Source: Marinomonas transparens
Lineage (GTDB): Bacteria; Pseudomonadota; Gammaproteobacteria; Pseudomonadales; Marinomonadaceae
DNA length: 64,000 bases
Direction: 5' to 3'
Assembly: GCF_016463975.1 (NCBI RefSeq)
Contig: NZ_JAEMNX010000008.1
Location: 1-64,000 of the forward strand
Made by a program: the position numbers and the translations under genes. Shown one piece after another: positions 55,744 to 64,000 of this stretch. The stretch's first letter is position 1; every line of letters starts with the position of its first letter. The notes beneath the pieces were generated by a model. That model had not been told where the DNA came from, made no database searches, and worked only from the letters and a program-made list of their open reading frames with translations.

Positions 55744-56281
55744 TTCTCATCCTGCTGCTCTTTATCATTTGAGAAAAGTGACTCGCATTTTTGCTCTGAT
55801 TATCATCGCTTTAATTGTCATTGGCTTTTTTTTACCGATAGATTATCGAGTAGAGCGTGAAGTGACAATTAACGCGCCTGTTGATGAGGTGTCCACTGTC
55901 ATGTTACAGGGTGATAGCCTGTCAAAATGGATGTTTGTTAAAAATGGTCAAGTGGATGTTTTTGACGGTAGTCTAAAAGCGGGTAGCCGTGTTGCTATCT
56001 CCTATAGTGAGAAAGTAGGGCAGGGCGAGTTGACCATTGTTGATCTATCTGGTGATTCGGTTCGCTTTGATGTTCGCCCCAAGCCAAATGTTAATCTGGT
56101 ACATAATCAGATTTTCTTGCGGCCAAGTGCTGGGAAAACCAGCGTGCAATGGGTGATAGAAGGCAAGCTAGAGGCTGGTCTGTTAGGGCCTTATATTGCC
56201 GTATTTGCGAATCAGCTTGCTGGAAAAAACTTCGAAATTAGCCTGCAAAGATTAAAAGAACTTTTAGAAACCAGACACTGA
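55736..56281 (+). CDS. SRPBCC-fold membrane-anchored protein
   Basis: The 181-residue protein has an N-terminal hydrophobic helix (about 16-34) and a following SRPBCC/polyketide-cyclase-like lipid-binding fold: [19 protein letters not shown], then W in SKWMF and the C-terminal helix [13 protein letters not shown]. The ligand is unknown. The GTG start at 55736 overlaps the hisD stop (GTGAGTAA), so translation is coupled to histidine genes although no role in that pathway is known. Longer upstream starts lie fully inside hisD and are unlikely. Confidence 0.75.
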   Translation: MSNSHPAALYHLRKVTRIFALIIIALIVIGFFLPIDYRVEREVTINAPVDEVSTVMLQGDSLSKWMFVKNGQVDVFDGSLKAGSRVAISYSEKVGQGELTIVDLSGDSVRFDVRPKPNVNLVHNQIFLRPSAGKTSVQWVIEGKLEAGLLGPYIAVFANQLAGKNFEISLQRLKELLETRH

Positions 56282-56304
56282 TGCTTTTGGTTGTGAGGTT
56301 TCTT

Positions 56305-57357
56305 TTAGTGGGAGATCAATTTCATAGTGGGTTGCTTTTCAAGTGCTACATCGACTTGATAGGATTGTCGGCCTCGAATACCCAGCAGAGATACGGTTGT
56401 CCCCGGTTTTAGTGATGCTATCATGTTTCTTATTTGAAATGGGTCTTCACTGACATTGTTGTTGATTTTGATAATGATATCTCCCACCTCAATTCCTGCT
56501 TTTTCTGCCGGGCTTTGCTCGCTTATTTCGCTAACTAATAAACCATGGTCGGACGGTAGTGATAAGTTTTCTGCGAGAGAGGGGGTGATTTTTTGTGCTT
56601 CCATACCAAGATAGCTTCTAACCACCTCCCCGTATTGAATAATATCTGTCATTACTTGTAGGGCATCATCAGCGGGAGTCGCAAAGCCAATGCCCTGCGA
56701 TCCACCTGTACTGGAATAAATGGCAGAGCTAATGCCAATTAATTCACCTTTCAAATTAACCAATGCTCCTCCAGAGTTACCCGGGTTGATTGCAGCATCA
56801 GTTTGTAGAAAATTTTCGTAACTATTGAGGCCTATGCTGTTTCTACCTTTCGCACTAATTATGCCAGCCGTGACGGTTTGGCCAATGCCAAATGGGTTGC
56901 CAATTGCAAGTATTCGGTCTCCGACGGCCACTGAATCATTATTGCCTAATTTAATGCTGGGCAGATTAGTCAGATTGATTTTAAGAACGGCTAAATCTGT
57001 TGATGGGTCTGAACCAATCAGTTTTGCTTTGATGCGTCTGTCATCATTTAATCCCACGACAATGCTAGAGGCATTTTGAATAACATGATGATTGGTGAGG
57101 ATGAAGCCATCTGATGAGGCGATAACGCCGGAGCCTAGATTGATGCTACGAATGACTTTATTGGAGTTGGTTAGGCTGTCGTTGCGTATTACTTGAGTAT
57201 AGATGCTAACCACGGCAGGAGCGGCTTTTTTGACTGGAGCAGCATAGCCTGTATTGGCAGTTCTCTGCTTCTCTTGTATTAGCAATGTTGCAAGGCCTAT
57301 ACAAGTGCCAACTAGAATGGCGATAATGAGTGGTGTCCAGTGTGTTTTTTGATTCAT
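56305..57357 (-). CDS. degS: Periplasmic serine protease DegS
   Basis: DegS senses misfolded outer-membrane proteins through its PDZ domain and cuts RseA to release sigma E. The 350-residue protein has an N-terminal membrane anchor (about 9-27), a trypsin-like domain with triad His91 (TNHHV), Asp121 (STDLAV) and Ser195 (PGNSGG), and one PDZ domain (about 245-335). A single PDZ and an uncleaved anchor distinguish it from DegP/DegQ. Its ATG is only 21 bases from the divergent nif3 start; no good ribosome binding site is seen. Confidence 0.93.
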   Translation of the reverse strand: MNQKTHWTPLIIAILVGTCIGLATLLIQEKQRTANTGYAAPVKKAAPAVVSIYTQVIRNDSLTNSNKVIRSINLGSGVIASSDGFILTNHHVIQNASSIVVGLNDDRRIKAKLIGSDPSTDLAVLKINLTNLPSIKLGNNDSVAVGDRILAIGNPFGIGQTVTAGIISAKGRNSIGLNSYENFLQTDAAINPGNSGGALVNLKGELIGISSAIYSSTGGSQGIGFATPADDALQVMTDIIQYGEVVRSYLGMEAQKITPSLAENLSLPSDHGLLVSEISEQSPAEKAGIEVGDIIIKINNNVSEDPFQIRNMIASLKPGTTVSLLGIRGRQSYQVDVALEKQPTMKLISH

Positions 57358-57378
57358 AAGAATGTAAGGAGTCGTTTT

Positions 57379-58140
57379 TTGCTGCGCAGAGAATTTGAAT
57401 TAATACTTGATCGAACCTTGAGTCCAAATCGTTTTAAAGATTATGCGCCCAATGGCTTGCAGGTGGAAGGGAAAAACGAAATTAACCGAGTAGTAACTGG
57501 TGTGACGGCGTGTCAGGCGCTCATTGATGCCGCAATTGAGTACAAGGCAGACGCCATTTTTGTGCATCATGGCTATTTCTGGAAGGGGGAGTCTCCACAA
57601 ATAGTAGGCATGAAATATCGCCGAATTTCTGCTTTGATTAAGCATGATATTAATCTATATGGTTATCATCTACCGCTGGATGCGCATCCTGAATTGGGAA
57701 ATAACGCGGGATTGGCGGATGCCATAGGTCTTGATAATAGAGCGTCTTTGCAGCCGGAATTAGCTATTGCTGAATCTATTGGTATCGTTGGTGAATTGAG
57801 GGAAACTATTTCTCCAGAGGACTTTAAGGGGCTAATAGAAAGGGTTGTCGGTCGTGATGTTTTGCTTGAACCTTCAGGCGGGTCTAGTATTCGTCGGGTC
57901 GCGTTATGTAGCGGTGGCGCTCAAGGTTATATCGAGCAAGCTATCTTGGTTGGTGCTGATGTGTTTATAACTGGTGAAGTGTCAGAACAGACGATTCATA
58001 TTGCGAGAGAAATGGGAATTCATTTTGTCGCAGCTGGGCATCATGCAACCGAGCGATTCGGTGCTCGATCTGTGGCTCAGTTTTTAACAGAAGAGCATGG
58101 GTTGGACGCTGTTTTTATTGATGTTGATAATCCAGCTTAA
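57379..58140 (+). CDS. Nif3-like dinuclear metal centre protein (YbgI)
   Basis: The family forms hexameric rings with two metal ions per subunit; roles in nucleotide or GTP-cyclohydrolase-type metabolism are suggested but unclear. The 253-residue protein (E. coli 247) has FKDYAPNGLQVEG (about 19-31), the metal ligands in IFVHHGYFWKG, GYHLPLDAHPELGNN and HFVAAGHHATERFG. The start is a TTG at 57379: AAGGAG (57366-57371) is 7 bases upstream and the product aligns with the usual N-terminus. The open frame reaches back to 57340 but would overlap degS. Confidence 0.9.
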   Translation: MLRREFELILDRTLSPNRFKDYAPNGLQVEGKNEINRVVTGVTACQALIDAAIEYKADAIFVHHGYFWKGESPQIVGMKYRRISALIKHDINLYGYHLPLDAHPELGNNAGLADAIGLDNRASLQPELAIAESIGIVGELRETISPEDFKGLIERVVGRDVLLEPSGGSSIRRVALCSGGAQGYIEQAILVGADVFITGEVSEQTIHIAREMGIHFVAAGHHATERFGARSVAQFLTEEHGLDAVFIDVDNPA

Positions 58141-58163
58141 GTGTTGCTGGTATTTAACGACAT

Positions 58164-58195
58164 AAAAAAGGGGCGCTTTGGGCTCCCCTTTTTTT
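58164..58195. terminator. Terminator between nif3 and zapG
   Basis: AAAAAAGGGG (58164-58173) pairs with CCCCTTTTTT (58185-58194) around an 11-base loop. Flanking A and T runs make it work in both directions for the converging genes. Confidence 0.9.
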
Positions 58196-58223
58196 GTATA
58201 TTTATATGGTGTGGATGAGCAGT

Positions 58224-58676
58224 TTAGACGGTTCGCACTGGTTCTAGATCGTCTGCTTTGTCGTCGAGGCCAAACTTTTCACTCAGTGTGCCTTGCTCCT
58301 TGTCGGTTTTTAATGCGTAGTCTCTTGGTGGTTCGAAGACAATGCTGTCTGTATCTGGCGTTTCTATGCTTGCTGTTCTTTTAGTTATGTTGATGTTGCT
58401 AATTTGTCCGGCGCCACTTTCTAAGTTCGTTCTAAGTTCAGCAAGTCGTTTTTCTACCATTGTGAGTTGTTCATTGCTATCAGCAAAAAAGTTATCAATG
58501 ATGACTTGTTTTTTGTCCAACTCTTGTTGGAGCGATTTTATGGAAACCGTACCAGAATTCGATATTGGCTGCTTGTTGGTGTTTTTTGATGTAAGGCTTT
58601 TAAAGGCAAGGCTAATGGCGCCACCTAAAATAATGCCAGTAACAAATACGATGATGTTGAATTCTTCTAAGTTCAT
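58224..58676 (-). CDS. zapG: ZapG/YhcB family division-associated protein
   Basis: YhcB (ZapG) is an inner-membrane protein that interacts with cell-division and envelope-synthesis proteins. The 150-residue protein has one N-terminal transmembrane helix (about 8-25) with GIILGGAISL, a coiled-coil region (about 47-90, LQQELDKKQ) and the conserved PRDYA near residue 116. The length is slightly above E. coli (132). It is divergent from zapE, as in E. coli and Pseudomonas. Confidence 0.85.
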   Translation of the reverse strand: MNLEEFNIIVFVTGIILGGAISLAFKSLTSKNTNKQPISNSGTVSIKSLQQELDKKQVIIDNFFADSNEQLTMVEKRLAELRTNLESGAGQISNINITKRTASIETPDTDSIVFEPPRDYALKTDKEQGTLSEKFGLDDKADDLEPVRTV

Positions 58677-58804
58677 AATGTGCTCCCAAAAATCGATAGC
58701 CCATTATAGCCGAAAGTGGTCATGTGATCATAGGCTATGGGTGTTGTTTAAGTAGCAATTTGTTAGAATGCCTGTCATTCATTTATACAACGTAAAGAGC
58801 AACG

Positions 58805-59905
58805 ATGACACCTATTACGCGTTATAAGCAAGACTTAGAGAGAGAAGACTTTAGTTATGATCCTGCCCAAGAAGAGGCTGTAGAGGCACTTCAAGACTTA
58901 TTTGATCGTCTAGTTGCTAATCAGAGTAAGCCAGCTTCTGGTGGACTGCTGGGGCGTTTTCGTAAAAATAAAGCTCCAAGTGTGGAAATGGGACTGTATT
59001 TTTGGGGAGGGGTTGGACGAGGTAAAACCTATCTGATGGATACCTTTTATGACTGTCTGCCAACAGATAAAAAAATGCGCCTGCATTTTCACCGTTTTAT
59101 GCAGATGGTCCATCAGGAAATGCGCAAACTGAAGGATGTGAAAAACCCTCTTGAAATCGTCGGTAAAGAGATTTCATCTAAGGCTCAGGTACTATGCTTT
59201 GATGAGTTCTTCGTCACAGATATTACCGATGCTATGATTTTGGCTGGGTTGTTAGAGGTATTGTTTAAAAATGGTACCACTCTAGTTGCGACCTCTAATA
59301 TTGAGCCCGATGGTTTATACAAAAATGGTTTGCAGAGAGCGCGTTTTTTGCCTGCTATTGCTTTAGTAAACAAACACACTAAAGTGATGAATATCGATGG
59401 GGGAATTGATTATCGCCTTAGAACATTAAAGCAGGCCAAGTTATACCATTATCCACTTTCTGAGGAAGCTGATCTTGCGTTAAATGAGCGTTTTATGAGT
59501 CTGGTTCCTGATGCTATTCATATTGTAGAGGGCGGTTCGGCAGAAATAGAAGGGCGTGAAATTCCTTTGCTTCGTAGCTGTGAAGATTTGGCTTGGTTTG
59601 ATATTGAAGCCTTGTGTGACGGACCAAGAAGCCAAGTGGATTATATTGAGATTGCACGTTTGTATTCGACGGTGATTATATCTAATTTGCCGCAAATGGA
59701 TTCTTCTAGGGACGATTTAGCAAGGCGCTTTATTAATCTAGTTGATGAGTTTTATGACCGTCATGTTAAAGTGATTTTTTCTGCTGAAGTGGCCATTCCT
59801 GATATTTATACTGGTACGCGTTTGTCCTTTGAGTATGACCGTACAGTGAGCCGACTTTTAGAAATGCAATCCGAAGAATATTTGTCCTTGGAGCACCGTC
59901 CTTAA
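58805..59905 (+). CDS. zapE: Cell division protein ZapE (AFG1-like ATPase)
   Basis: ZapE is an ATPase that interacts with FtsZ and is needed for division under stress. The 366-residue protein has Walker A WGGVGRGKTYLMD (about 67-79), HFHRFMQMVHQEM (about 94-106), Walker B VLCFDEFFVTDITDAM and sensor LVATSNIEPDGLYKNGLQR (split). The family lacks an N domain. It follows zapG divergently and leads to the ribosomal rplM-rpsI operon. Confidence 0.95.
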   Translation: MTPITRYKQDLEREDFSYDPAQEEAVEALQDLFDRLVANQSKPASGGLLGRFRKNKAPSVEMGLYFWGGVGRGKTYLMDTFYDCLPTDKKMRLHFHRFMQMVHQEMRKLKDVKNPLEIVGKEISSKAQVLCFDEFFVTDITDAMILAGLLEVLFKNGTTLVATSNIEPDGLYKNGLQRARFLPAIALVNKHTKVMNIDGGIDYRLRTLKQAKLYHYPLSEEADLALNERFMSLVPDAIHIVEGGSAEIEGREIPLLRSCEDLAWFDIEALCDGPRSQVDYIEIARLYSTVIISNLPQMDSSRDDLARRFINLVDEFYDRHVKVIFSAEVAIPDIYTGTRLSFEYDRTVSRLLEMQSEEYLSLEHRP

Positions 59906-59920
59906 AGGCATTTTATGGCT

Positions 59921-60058
59921 TTATTGTGGTGTCTTTTTGATGTATACTTCGCTCGCCTTTTTAAAGGTAAGTGTACGTTAATGGCAAATTCATTTGTTAT
60001 TAACCAATAATAATAGGTATTGCATGTTTTAAAGCATGTGTATTGATAGGGTTTTTTG
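59921..60058 (+). promoter_or_regulatory. Promoter and leader of the rplM-rpsI operon
   Basis: TTATTG (59921-59926) and TATACT (59943-59948) are 16 bases apart and followed by a GC-rich TCGCTCGCC discriminator, as in stringently controlled ribosomal promoters. The leader holds an 8-bp palindrome CATGTTTT/AAAGCATG (with one wobble) upstream of the AGGG ribosome binding site. L13 feedback on the leader is possible but not shown. Confidence 0.55.
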
Positions 60059-60487
60059 ATGAAAACTTTTACAGCAAAACCTGCTGAAGTGCGCCGCGAC
60101 TGGTTCGTGGTTGACGCAGAAGGCAAAACATTAGGCCGTTTGGCTACTGAAATTGCTCGCCGTTTACGTGGCAAGCATAAAGCGGAATACACTCCACACG
60201 TTGACACTGGTGATTACATCGTTGTTGTTAATGCTGAGAAAATTCACGTTACTGGTAACAAAGCAGCTGCTAAACAATACTACCGCCATACTGGTTATCC
60301 AGGCGGCTTGCGTTCAATGAATTTCGAGAAGCTGATTGATCATGCTCCTGAGCGTGTTCTTGAAATCGCCGTTAAAGGTATGTTGCCAAAAGGTCCTTTG
60401 GGCCGTGCAATGCACAAGAAAATGAAAGTATACGCTGGTACTGAGCATCCACATGCCGCTCAACAGCCTCAAGAACTTAACATTTAA
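60059..60487 (+). CDS. rplM: 50S ribosomal protein L13
   Basis: L13 is an early-assembly large-subunit protein. The 142 residues are identical in length to E. coli L13. Visible features are [20 protein letters not shown] (start), [17 protein letters not shown] (about 25-41), [15 protein letters not shown] and [13 protein letters not shown] chose ATG 60059 over the TTG just before it; AGGG lies 8 bases or so upstream. First gene of rplM-rpsI. Confidence 0.98.
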   Translation: MKTFTAKPAEVRRDWFVVDAEGKTLGRLATEIARRLRGKHKAEYTPHVDTGDYIVVVNAEKIHVTGNKAAAKQYYRHTGYPGGLRSMNFEKLIDHAPERVLEIAVKGMLPKGPLGRAMHKKMKVYAGTEHPHAAQQPQELNI

Positions 60488-60501
60488 TACGGAAGATCAT
60501 T

Positions 60502-60894
60502 ATGTCAGCTACTCAATACTACGGTACAGGTCGTCGTAAAACGTCTACCGCTCGTGTGTTCCTTAAGGCCGGTACTGGTAACCTAGTTATCAATAACCGT
60601 ACGCTTGCTCAATACTTCGGTCGTGAAACGGCTCAAATGGTTGTTCGTCAGCCTCTTGAACTTGTTGATGCAACTGAAAAATTTGATGTTTACATCACTG
60701 TTAAAGGTGGTGGTATCTCTGGTCAAGCCGGTGCTATTCGTCATGGTATTACACGCGCATTGATGCAATATGACGAAACACTTCGTCGTACCCTTCGTTC
60801 TGCTGGTTTCGTTACTCGTGACTCGCGCGAAGTGGAACGTAAGAAAGTTGGTCTACGCAAAGCACGTCGTCGTCCTCAGTTCTCTAAGCGTTAA
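60502..60894 (+). CDS. rpsI: 30S ribosomal protein S9
   Basis: S9 is a small-subunit protein whose C-terminal tail reaches the P-site tRNA. The 130-residue protein has [16 protein letters not shown] at the start, the [16 protein letters not shown] block and the basic tail [15 protein letters not shown]. It is 14 bases after rplM and is followed by a terminator. Confidence 0.98.
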   Translation: MSATQYYGTGRRKTSTARVFLKAGTGNLVINNRTLAQYFGRETAQMVVRQPLELVDATEKFDVYITVKGGGISGQAGAIRHGITRALMQYDETLRRTLRSAGFVTRDSREVERKKVGLRKARRRPQFSKR

Positions 60895-61272
60895 TTTTCG
60901 CTTTCGGAATGCTATTAAAGCGCTTGGTGTTTTTCGCCAAGCGTTTTTTTTATTCTGCTCTTTTACTCTGCTTTTTTCCTTAAAATAAGAGAAAATTGTT
61001 CTATTCGTGTAGCAAAGTGATGATTCAGACAAAAAACAGAGTCAAATGATGCTAGAATACCCAGCTCTTAAAGCTGCTGTCATTTGCATGAATCATTAGC
61101 ATACTTTGATGTCAGTTCGATATTTTTATTGAGTCGCTTTCTTTTTTATGTCGGCTTAATGAAAGAACGAAAGATTTCGTCACCGAAGTGAGTTGTTTAT
61201 TACTTCGTTGTCATTTTATAGTTTGTCTCCTCTTGATAGGGGACTTGGATGTTTTCAAAATAGGGGTTAGAC
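60895..61272. other. Intergenic region between rpsI and sspA
   Basis: These 378 bases hold the rpsI terminator at 60921-60950 and the presumed sspA promoter and leader. An imperfect long inverted repeat (61042-61055 with 61096-61109) brackets a CAGCT/AGCTG stem at 61062-61076. The petABC genes that separate rpsI from sspA in many gammaproteobacteria are absent. I see no gene here. Confidence 0.6.
60921..60950 (+). terminator. Terminator of rplM-rpsI
   Basis: CGCTTGG (60921-60927) pairs with CCAAGCG (60937-60943) and is followed by eight T residues. It lies 26 bases after the rpsI stop. Confidence 0.92.
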
Positions 61273-61905
61273 ATGGGTGTTATTGCAAAGCGCTCCTCAA
61301 TGACGTTCTTCTCTGATGGAGAAGATCATTATAGTCATAGAGTTCGTATTGTATTGGCAGAAAAAGCCGTTACAGTGGACATCATAGATGTGGACTCGTT
61401 TAACAAGCCAGATGAATTGGCTGATGTTAATCCATATAATGAATTGCCAGCCTTAGTAGATCGCGATTTGGTTCTTTATGAGCCGAATGTGATGATGGAA
61501 TATCTTGATGAGCGCTTTCCTCATCCACCACTTTTACCTGTTTACCCTGTTGCTCGTGCTGAAAGCCGTTTATACATGTATCGTATACAGCGTGACTGGG
61601 CGAAATTGGTTGATTTGATTCTTACTAGCAAAGACAAATCGGCAGTAGAGCAAGCGCAAAAAGAGTTGCGTGAAGGGCTTATTAGCGTTTCGCCGATATT
61701 TGAAGAAAAGCCTTATTTCATGAGCGATGAATTTACTATCGTTGATTGCTGTTTGGCTCCCATCTTGTGGCGTTTGCCTATTCTTGGTGTTGAGATCCCT
61801 AAAGAGCAAGCTAAATCCTTACATGCCTATATGGATCTTGTTTTTGCTCGTGAATCTTTCCAAGAAAGTTTATCTGAAGCAGAACAGGAAATGCGCTTAG
61901 ATTAA
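61273..61905 (+). CDS. sspA: Stringent starvation protein A
   Basis: SspA is a glutathione-S-transferase-fold protein that binds RNA polymerase and supports acid and starvation responses; it has no GST activity in known cases. The 210-residue protein (E. coli 212) has the thioredoxin-like N domain with [20 protein letters not shown] (about 10-29), [18 protein letters not shown] and the helical C domain with [21 protein letters not shown] lies before the ATG. It has its own terminator and sspB follows 288 bases later. Confidence 0.96.
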   Translation: MGVIAKRSSMTFFSDGEDHYSHRVRIVLAEKAVTVDIIDVDSFNKPDELADVNPYNELPALVDRDLVLYEPNVMMEYLDERFPHPPLLPVYPVARAESRLYMYRIQRDWAKLVDLILTSKDKSAVEQAQKELREGLISVSPIFEEKPYFMSDEFTIVDCCLAPILWRLPILGVEIPKEQAKSLHAYMDLVFARESFQESLSEAEQEMRLD

Positions 61906-61933
61906 TCTAGGTGTGCTGAATGTGAAGATCTTT

Positions 61934-61959
61934 AAAGGAGCCAAGAGGCTCCTTTTTTT
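61934..61959 (+). terminator. Terminator of sspA
   Basis: AAAGGAGCC (61934-61942) and GGCTCCTTT (61947-61955) form a perfect 9-bp stem with an AAGA loop followed by T residues, 28 bases after the stop. It separates sspA from sspB, which are often one operon. Confidence 0.93.
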
Positions 61960-62193
61960 GCTTATAAATGCCTCTAGTTTGGTTTGTTCCGTTGCTTAGA
62001 GTCTATATCTATCCTGCCATAAAAATTGCTGGAGAAGGATGACTGAGGTTTTCTCTATGTTAATATGAGTGCTGATGTTGTTGGTGTCTTGGTGTAAAAA
62101 AAGAGTGCTTAACTTTGTTAATTTAAATAGGCTAGTCGATATTTATTGCAGCTTGATACTGCCGAATATGAGGCAGAATTAATAGGAGAAAAA

Positions 62194-62571
62194 ATGTTAC
62201 CTAAAAGATCATATTTACTAAATGCTGCTTATTCGTGGGTCTCTGATAATGACATGACGCCTTATCTTTTGGTCGATGCTGAGCAGAAGGATGTAGTGGT
62301 GCCAACCGAATTTGTAAAAGATGGGCAAATTGTTCTTAATGTAGGTATGTCTGCGGTGCGTCATTTAATTATGGATAAAGAAGCCGTGTCTTTTGAAGCG
62401 CGATTTGGTGGTAAGCCTATGCAGGTTTATGTGCCAATGCGTGCCGCTTTGGCTTTATACGCTAAAGAGAATGGTGACGGTTTTGTTTTTCCTGATGAAG
62501 AGTTTTTCGATGAGCCAAAGCCGACACCGCCAGAGCCGAAAAAAGGCTTCACGCTTAAAGTTGTGAAGTAA
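62194..62571 (+). CDS. sspB: ClpXP protease specificity-enhancing factor SspB
   Basis: SspB delivers ssrA-tagged and some other substrates to ClpXP. The 125-residue protein has RSYLLNAAYSWVSDNDMTPYL near the start (split at about 5-25), FVKDGQIVLNVG, FEARFGGKP and the ClpX-binding C-terminal KKGFTLKVVK tail, preceded by a Pro-rich linker. I chose ATG 62194 because AGGAG is 5 bases upstream and the family start matches; the frame runs back to 62146 without support. Confidence 0.95.
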   Translation: MLPKRSYLLNAAYSWVSDNDMTPYLLVDAEQKDVVVPTEFVKDGQIVLNVGMSAVRHLIMDKEAVSFEARFGGKPMQVYVPMRAALALYAKENGDGFVFPDEEFFDEPKPTPPEPKKGFTLKVVK

Positions 62572-62591
62572 ATTATTTTAGGCTAACAAAT

Positions 62592-62622
62592 AAAAAAGAG
62601 CTTCAATCGAAGCTCTTTTTTA
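62592..62622. terminator. Bidirectional terminator between sspB and diaA
   Basis: AAAAAAGAGCTTC and GAAGCTCTTTTTT make a 13-bp stem with an AATC loop. The gene on the left ends 21 bases before it and the convergent one ends 20 bases after it. Confidence 0.92.
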
Positions 62623-62641
62623 TTATCTAGTGGCTGAAGAT

Positions 62642-63235
62642 TTAGTCTTCATAGCCAAATAGTTGACGTTCGAGTAGGTCTATTAATGTATGAATGACCG
62701 TCAGCTGACATTCATGAACGCGGGCTGTACCCAATAAATTAACCTTAATTTCGGTATCGTCTCTTGAGGTCAGTGAAGAGACATTTTTTGCTTCTGGACT
62801 GGTGAGTGCAACAATGTTCATTTTGCGTTCATGGGCGGCCTGAATGGCTTGAATTATGGGGGAAGTGTTGCCTCGATTAGCTATCACAAACAGCACATCA
62901 CCCGCGTTACCTATGGCAGTAATTTGTTTGGAAAATACGTCGTGATAACTGTCATTATGGGTAATGGCTAATAGGGCTGCACCATCACTGCTTAGATTGA
63001 TCGCAGGTAGGCCTGGGCGCTCTCTGTCCATTCTATCTATCATTAGGGTGCTAAAATATTGAGCGAGATGGGAGCCAGTGCTGTTACCTACGCAAATGAC
63101 TTTTCCACCTGAGGCTATGCTTGAGAAGATGACACGAGCGGCGTGCTCTATGTAAGGGGGTAAGCTTTCCAGAGCTTGCTGTTGAGCTTCGAAACTCTGG
63201 GCAAATTGTGTGTAAATTGCTTCTTGAAAATCCAT
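62642..63235 (-). CDS. diaA: SIS-domain protein, DiaA/GmhA type
   Basis: The 197-residue protein is a single SIS (sugar isomerase) domain, with GGKVICVGNSTGSHLAQYFS (split, about 42-61), the IAIGN...VISNRG-like segment FVIANRGNTSPIIQAIQAA and the ALTS block. DiaA proteins bind DnaA and time replication start, while the closely related GmhA makes heptose. The position after yraN and lpoA, as in E. coli yraM-yraN-diaA, favours DiaA. Confidence 0.88.
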   Translation of the reverse strand: MDFQEAIYTQFAQSFEAQQQALESLPPYIEHAARVIFSSIASGGKVICVGNSTGSHLAQYFSTLMIDRMDRERPGLPAINLSSDGAALLAITHNDSYHDVFSKQITAIGNAGDVLFVIANRGNTSPIIQAIQAAHERKMNIVALTSPEAKNVSSLTSRDDTEIKVNLLGTARVHECQLTVIHTLIDLLERQLFGYED

Positions 63236-63240
63236 AGTGA

Positions 63241-63630
63241 TTAAAATACTGCTTTAAGCCAAGTTAAATGTTGAAAGTCTATTTTTTGGTCGAATAATAT
63301 CGCATCAAAGCGGCTTGCATAGTCAAGCTTATTGTTTTTTTGCAACCATAATGACGCGCTTTTTCTTACCTTGTTCAGTTTTGACTGCCCAAGGCTTTCT
63401 GCTGCATTGCCATGGGAGCTGTTGGCTCGAAAACGCACTTCGACAAAGACATAAGTGTCTTTATCTAAAAAAATTAAGTCTATTTCTCCTGCACGACAGA
63501 AAAAATTTCTAGTGACGAATTTCAGTCCTTGCTCAAGTAAAAAGGCCTCTGCTGCCTGTTCTGCTTTTTCGCCATTATTTTTCGCTATTTTCTGTTTCTT
63601 TTTGCTGAAAAAATTGATTACTGGTTGCAT
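63241..63630 (-). CDS. yraN: YraN family (UPF0102) endonuclease-like protein
   Basis: YraN proteins have a restriction-endonuclease-like fold with a GEIDLI...FVEVR core; the function is unknown, possibly in DNA processing. The 129-residue protein has GEKAEQAAEAFLLEQGLKFV (start of the domain), RAGEIDLIFLD (about 46-56) and VFVEVRFRA (about 61-69). Only one ATG is available, so its first 18 codons overlap the end of lpoA by 56 bases in a different frame. It is 5 bases upstream of diaA. Confidence 0.92.
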   Translation of the reverse strand: MQPVINFFSKKKQKIAKNNGEKAEQAAEAFLLEQGLKFVTRNFFCRAGEIDLIFLDKDTYVFVEVRFRANSSHGNAAESLGQSKLNKVRKSASLWLQKNNKLDYASRFDAILFDQKIDFQHLTWLKAVF

Positions 63631-64000
63631 TTACCAAACGTCCTTTTCGGTAAGTCATGATCTCAGGTCTTTTATGGAATATACCACTATTATCTATAGT
63701 AATGATGCCCGTATTGGCTGAAATTTTTGTACTTGGAAGCAAGGTAAATAGTTGGTAGCGATTTGCCAACAGGTAGGAGTCCGCTCCTAATGCTTGTAGG
63801 CGTTTTAATATATTTGAGCTTGTATTTAAGCTGGTTAAGACATTGCTTCTTTGTGTGAGTGCTGGCATCTCAGTGAACAAAATACGCTCTATGTCTTCCG
63901 ATTTTATCGATTTATCAGGAGAGGTGTCATTGAGGGTGCTGCTAGCCAGCATAGGGATCTTATCTGCAAAATAAAAATCAAGCAGTGGGCGGATTTGCTT
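63575..64000 (-). CDS. lpoA: LpoA-like penicillin-binding protein activator (C-terminal part)
   Basis: LpoA is an outer-membrane lipoprotein that activates the peptidoglycan synthase PBP1A. Only the C-terminal 141 residues are in the window; the gene continues beyond the right edge. The segment starts with KQIRPLLDFYFADKIPMLAS, the typical periplasmic-binding-like start of the LpoA C domain, then SLNTSSNILKRLQALGADSY and TIDNSGIFHKRPEIM. Its order before yraN and diaA matches the E. coli yraM-yraN-diaA cluster. Confidence 0.88.
   Translation of the reverse strand, partial: KQIRPLLDFYFADKIPMLASSTLNDTSPDKSIKSEDIERILFTEMPALTQRSNVLTSLNTSSNILKRLQALGADSYLLANRYQLFTLLPSTKISANTGIITIDNSGIFHKRPEIMTYRKGRLVNATSNQFFQQKETENSEK

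Overview
The window is a 64 kb piece of a gammaproteobacterial chromosome. Gene content, gene order and protein resemblance point to the Oceanospirillales, most likely Marinomonas or a close relative. That genus call rests on recognising the families and their neighbourhoods, not on a database search. Most of the window is conserved core chromosome. I see no prophage, transposase, integron, CRISPR array, rRNA or tRNA gene, and no convincing undescribed defence or mobile system.

Left part (1-24 kb) is the metabolic, accessory-like section. It opens with a DUF924 protein, a PEP mutase/isocitrate lyase family enzyme and a DUF2165 membrane protein. A complete D-xylose module follows: ABC importer xylFGH, xylulokinase xylB, activator xylR, and xylose isomerase xylA facing them on the minus strand. 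Next come a methyltransferase, an EamA exporter, two small unrecognised proteins, an RlmI-like methyltransferase, a PepSY/DUF2946 pair and a DUF2750 protein. A minus-strand operon then encodes a BMP-type ABC importer (ATPase, two permeases, binding protein) with an adenine/adenosine deaminase, which looks like a purine-salvage unit with a structured leader.

Middle part (23-33 kb) has two diguanylate cyclases, one membrane-anchored and one PleD-like. It also has an RluA-type pseudouridine synthase, rlmM, a lipoprotein L,D-transpeptidase, a YkgJ-type cysteine-cluster protein and gatCAB.

Right part (33-64 kb) is envelope, division and ribosome core: mreBCD-maf-rng-yhdP-nit; then on the minus strand yrbG-lptC-lptA-lptB-rpoN-ptsN-ptsO-mgtE-darP; then mlaFEDC, ibaG-murA-hisG-hisD; then degS/nif3, zapG/zapE, rplM-rpsI, sspA, sspB; and finally lpoA-yraN-diaA, with lpoA cut by the window edge. 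Several clusters have lost genes usually present in related bacteria (mlaB, kdsD/kdsC, hpf, rapZ, tldD, petABC), while the remaining genes stay tightly packed.

Most notable at sequence level: mreC has no conventional upstream start and appears to start at an AUU codon with a good ribosome binding site. A stem-loop separates xylF from xylG. Mutually exclusive hairpins lie upstream of the purine transporter operon. Two short genes (38 and 56 codons) are easy to miss.
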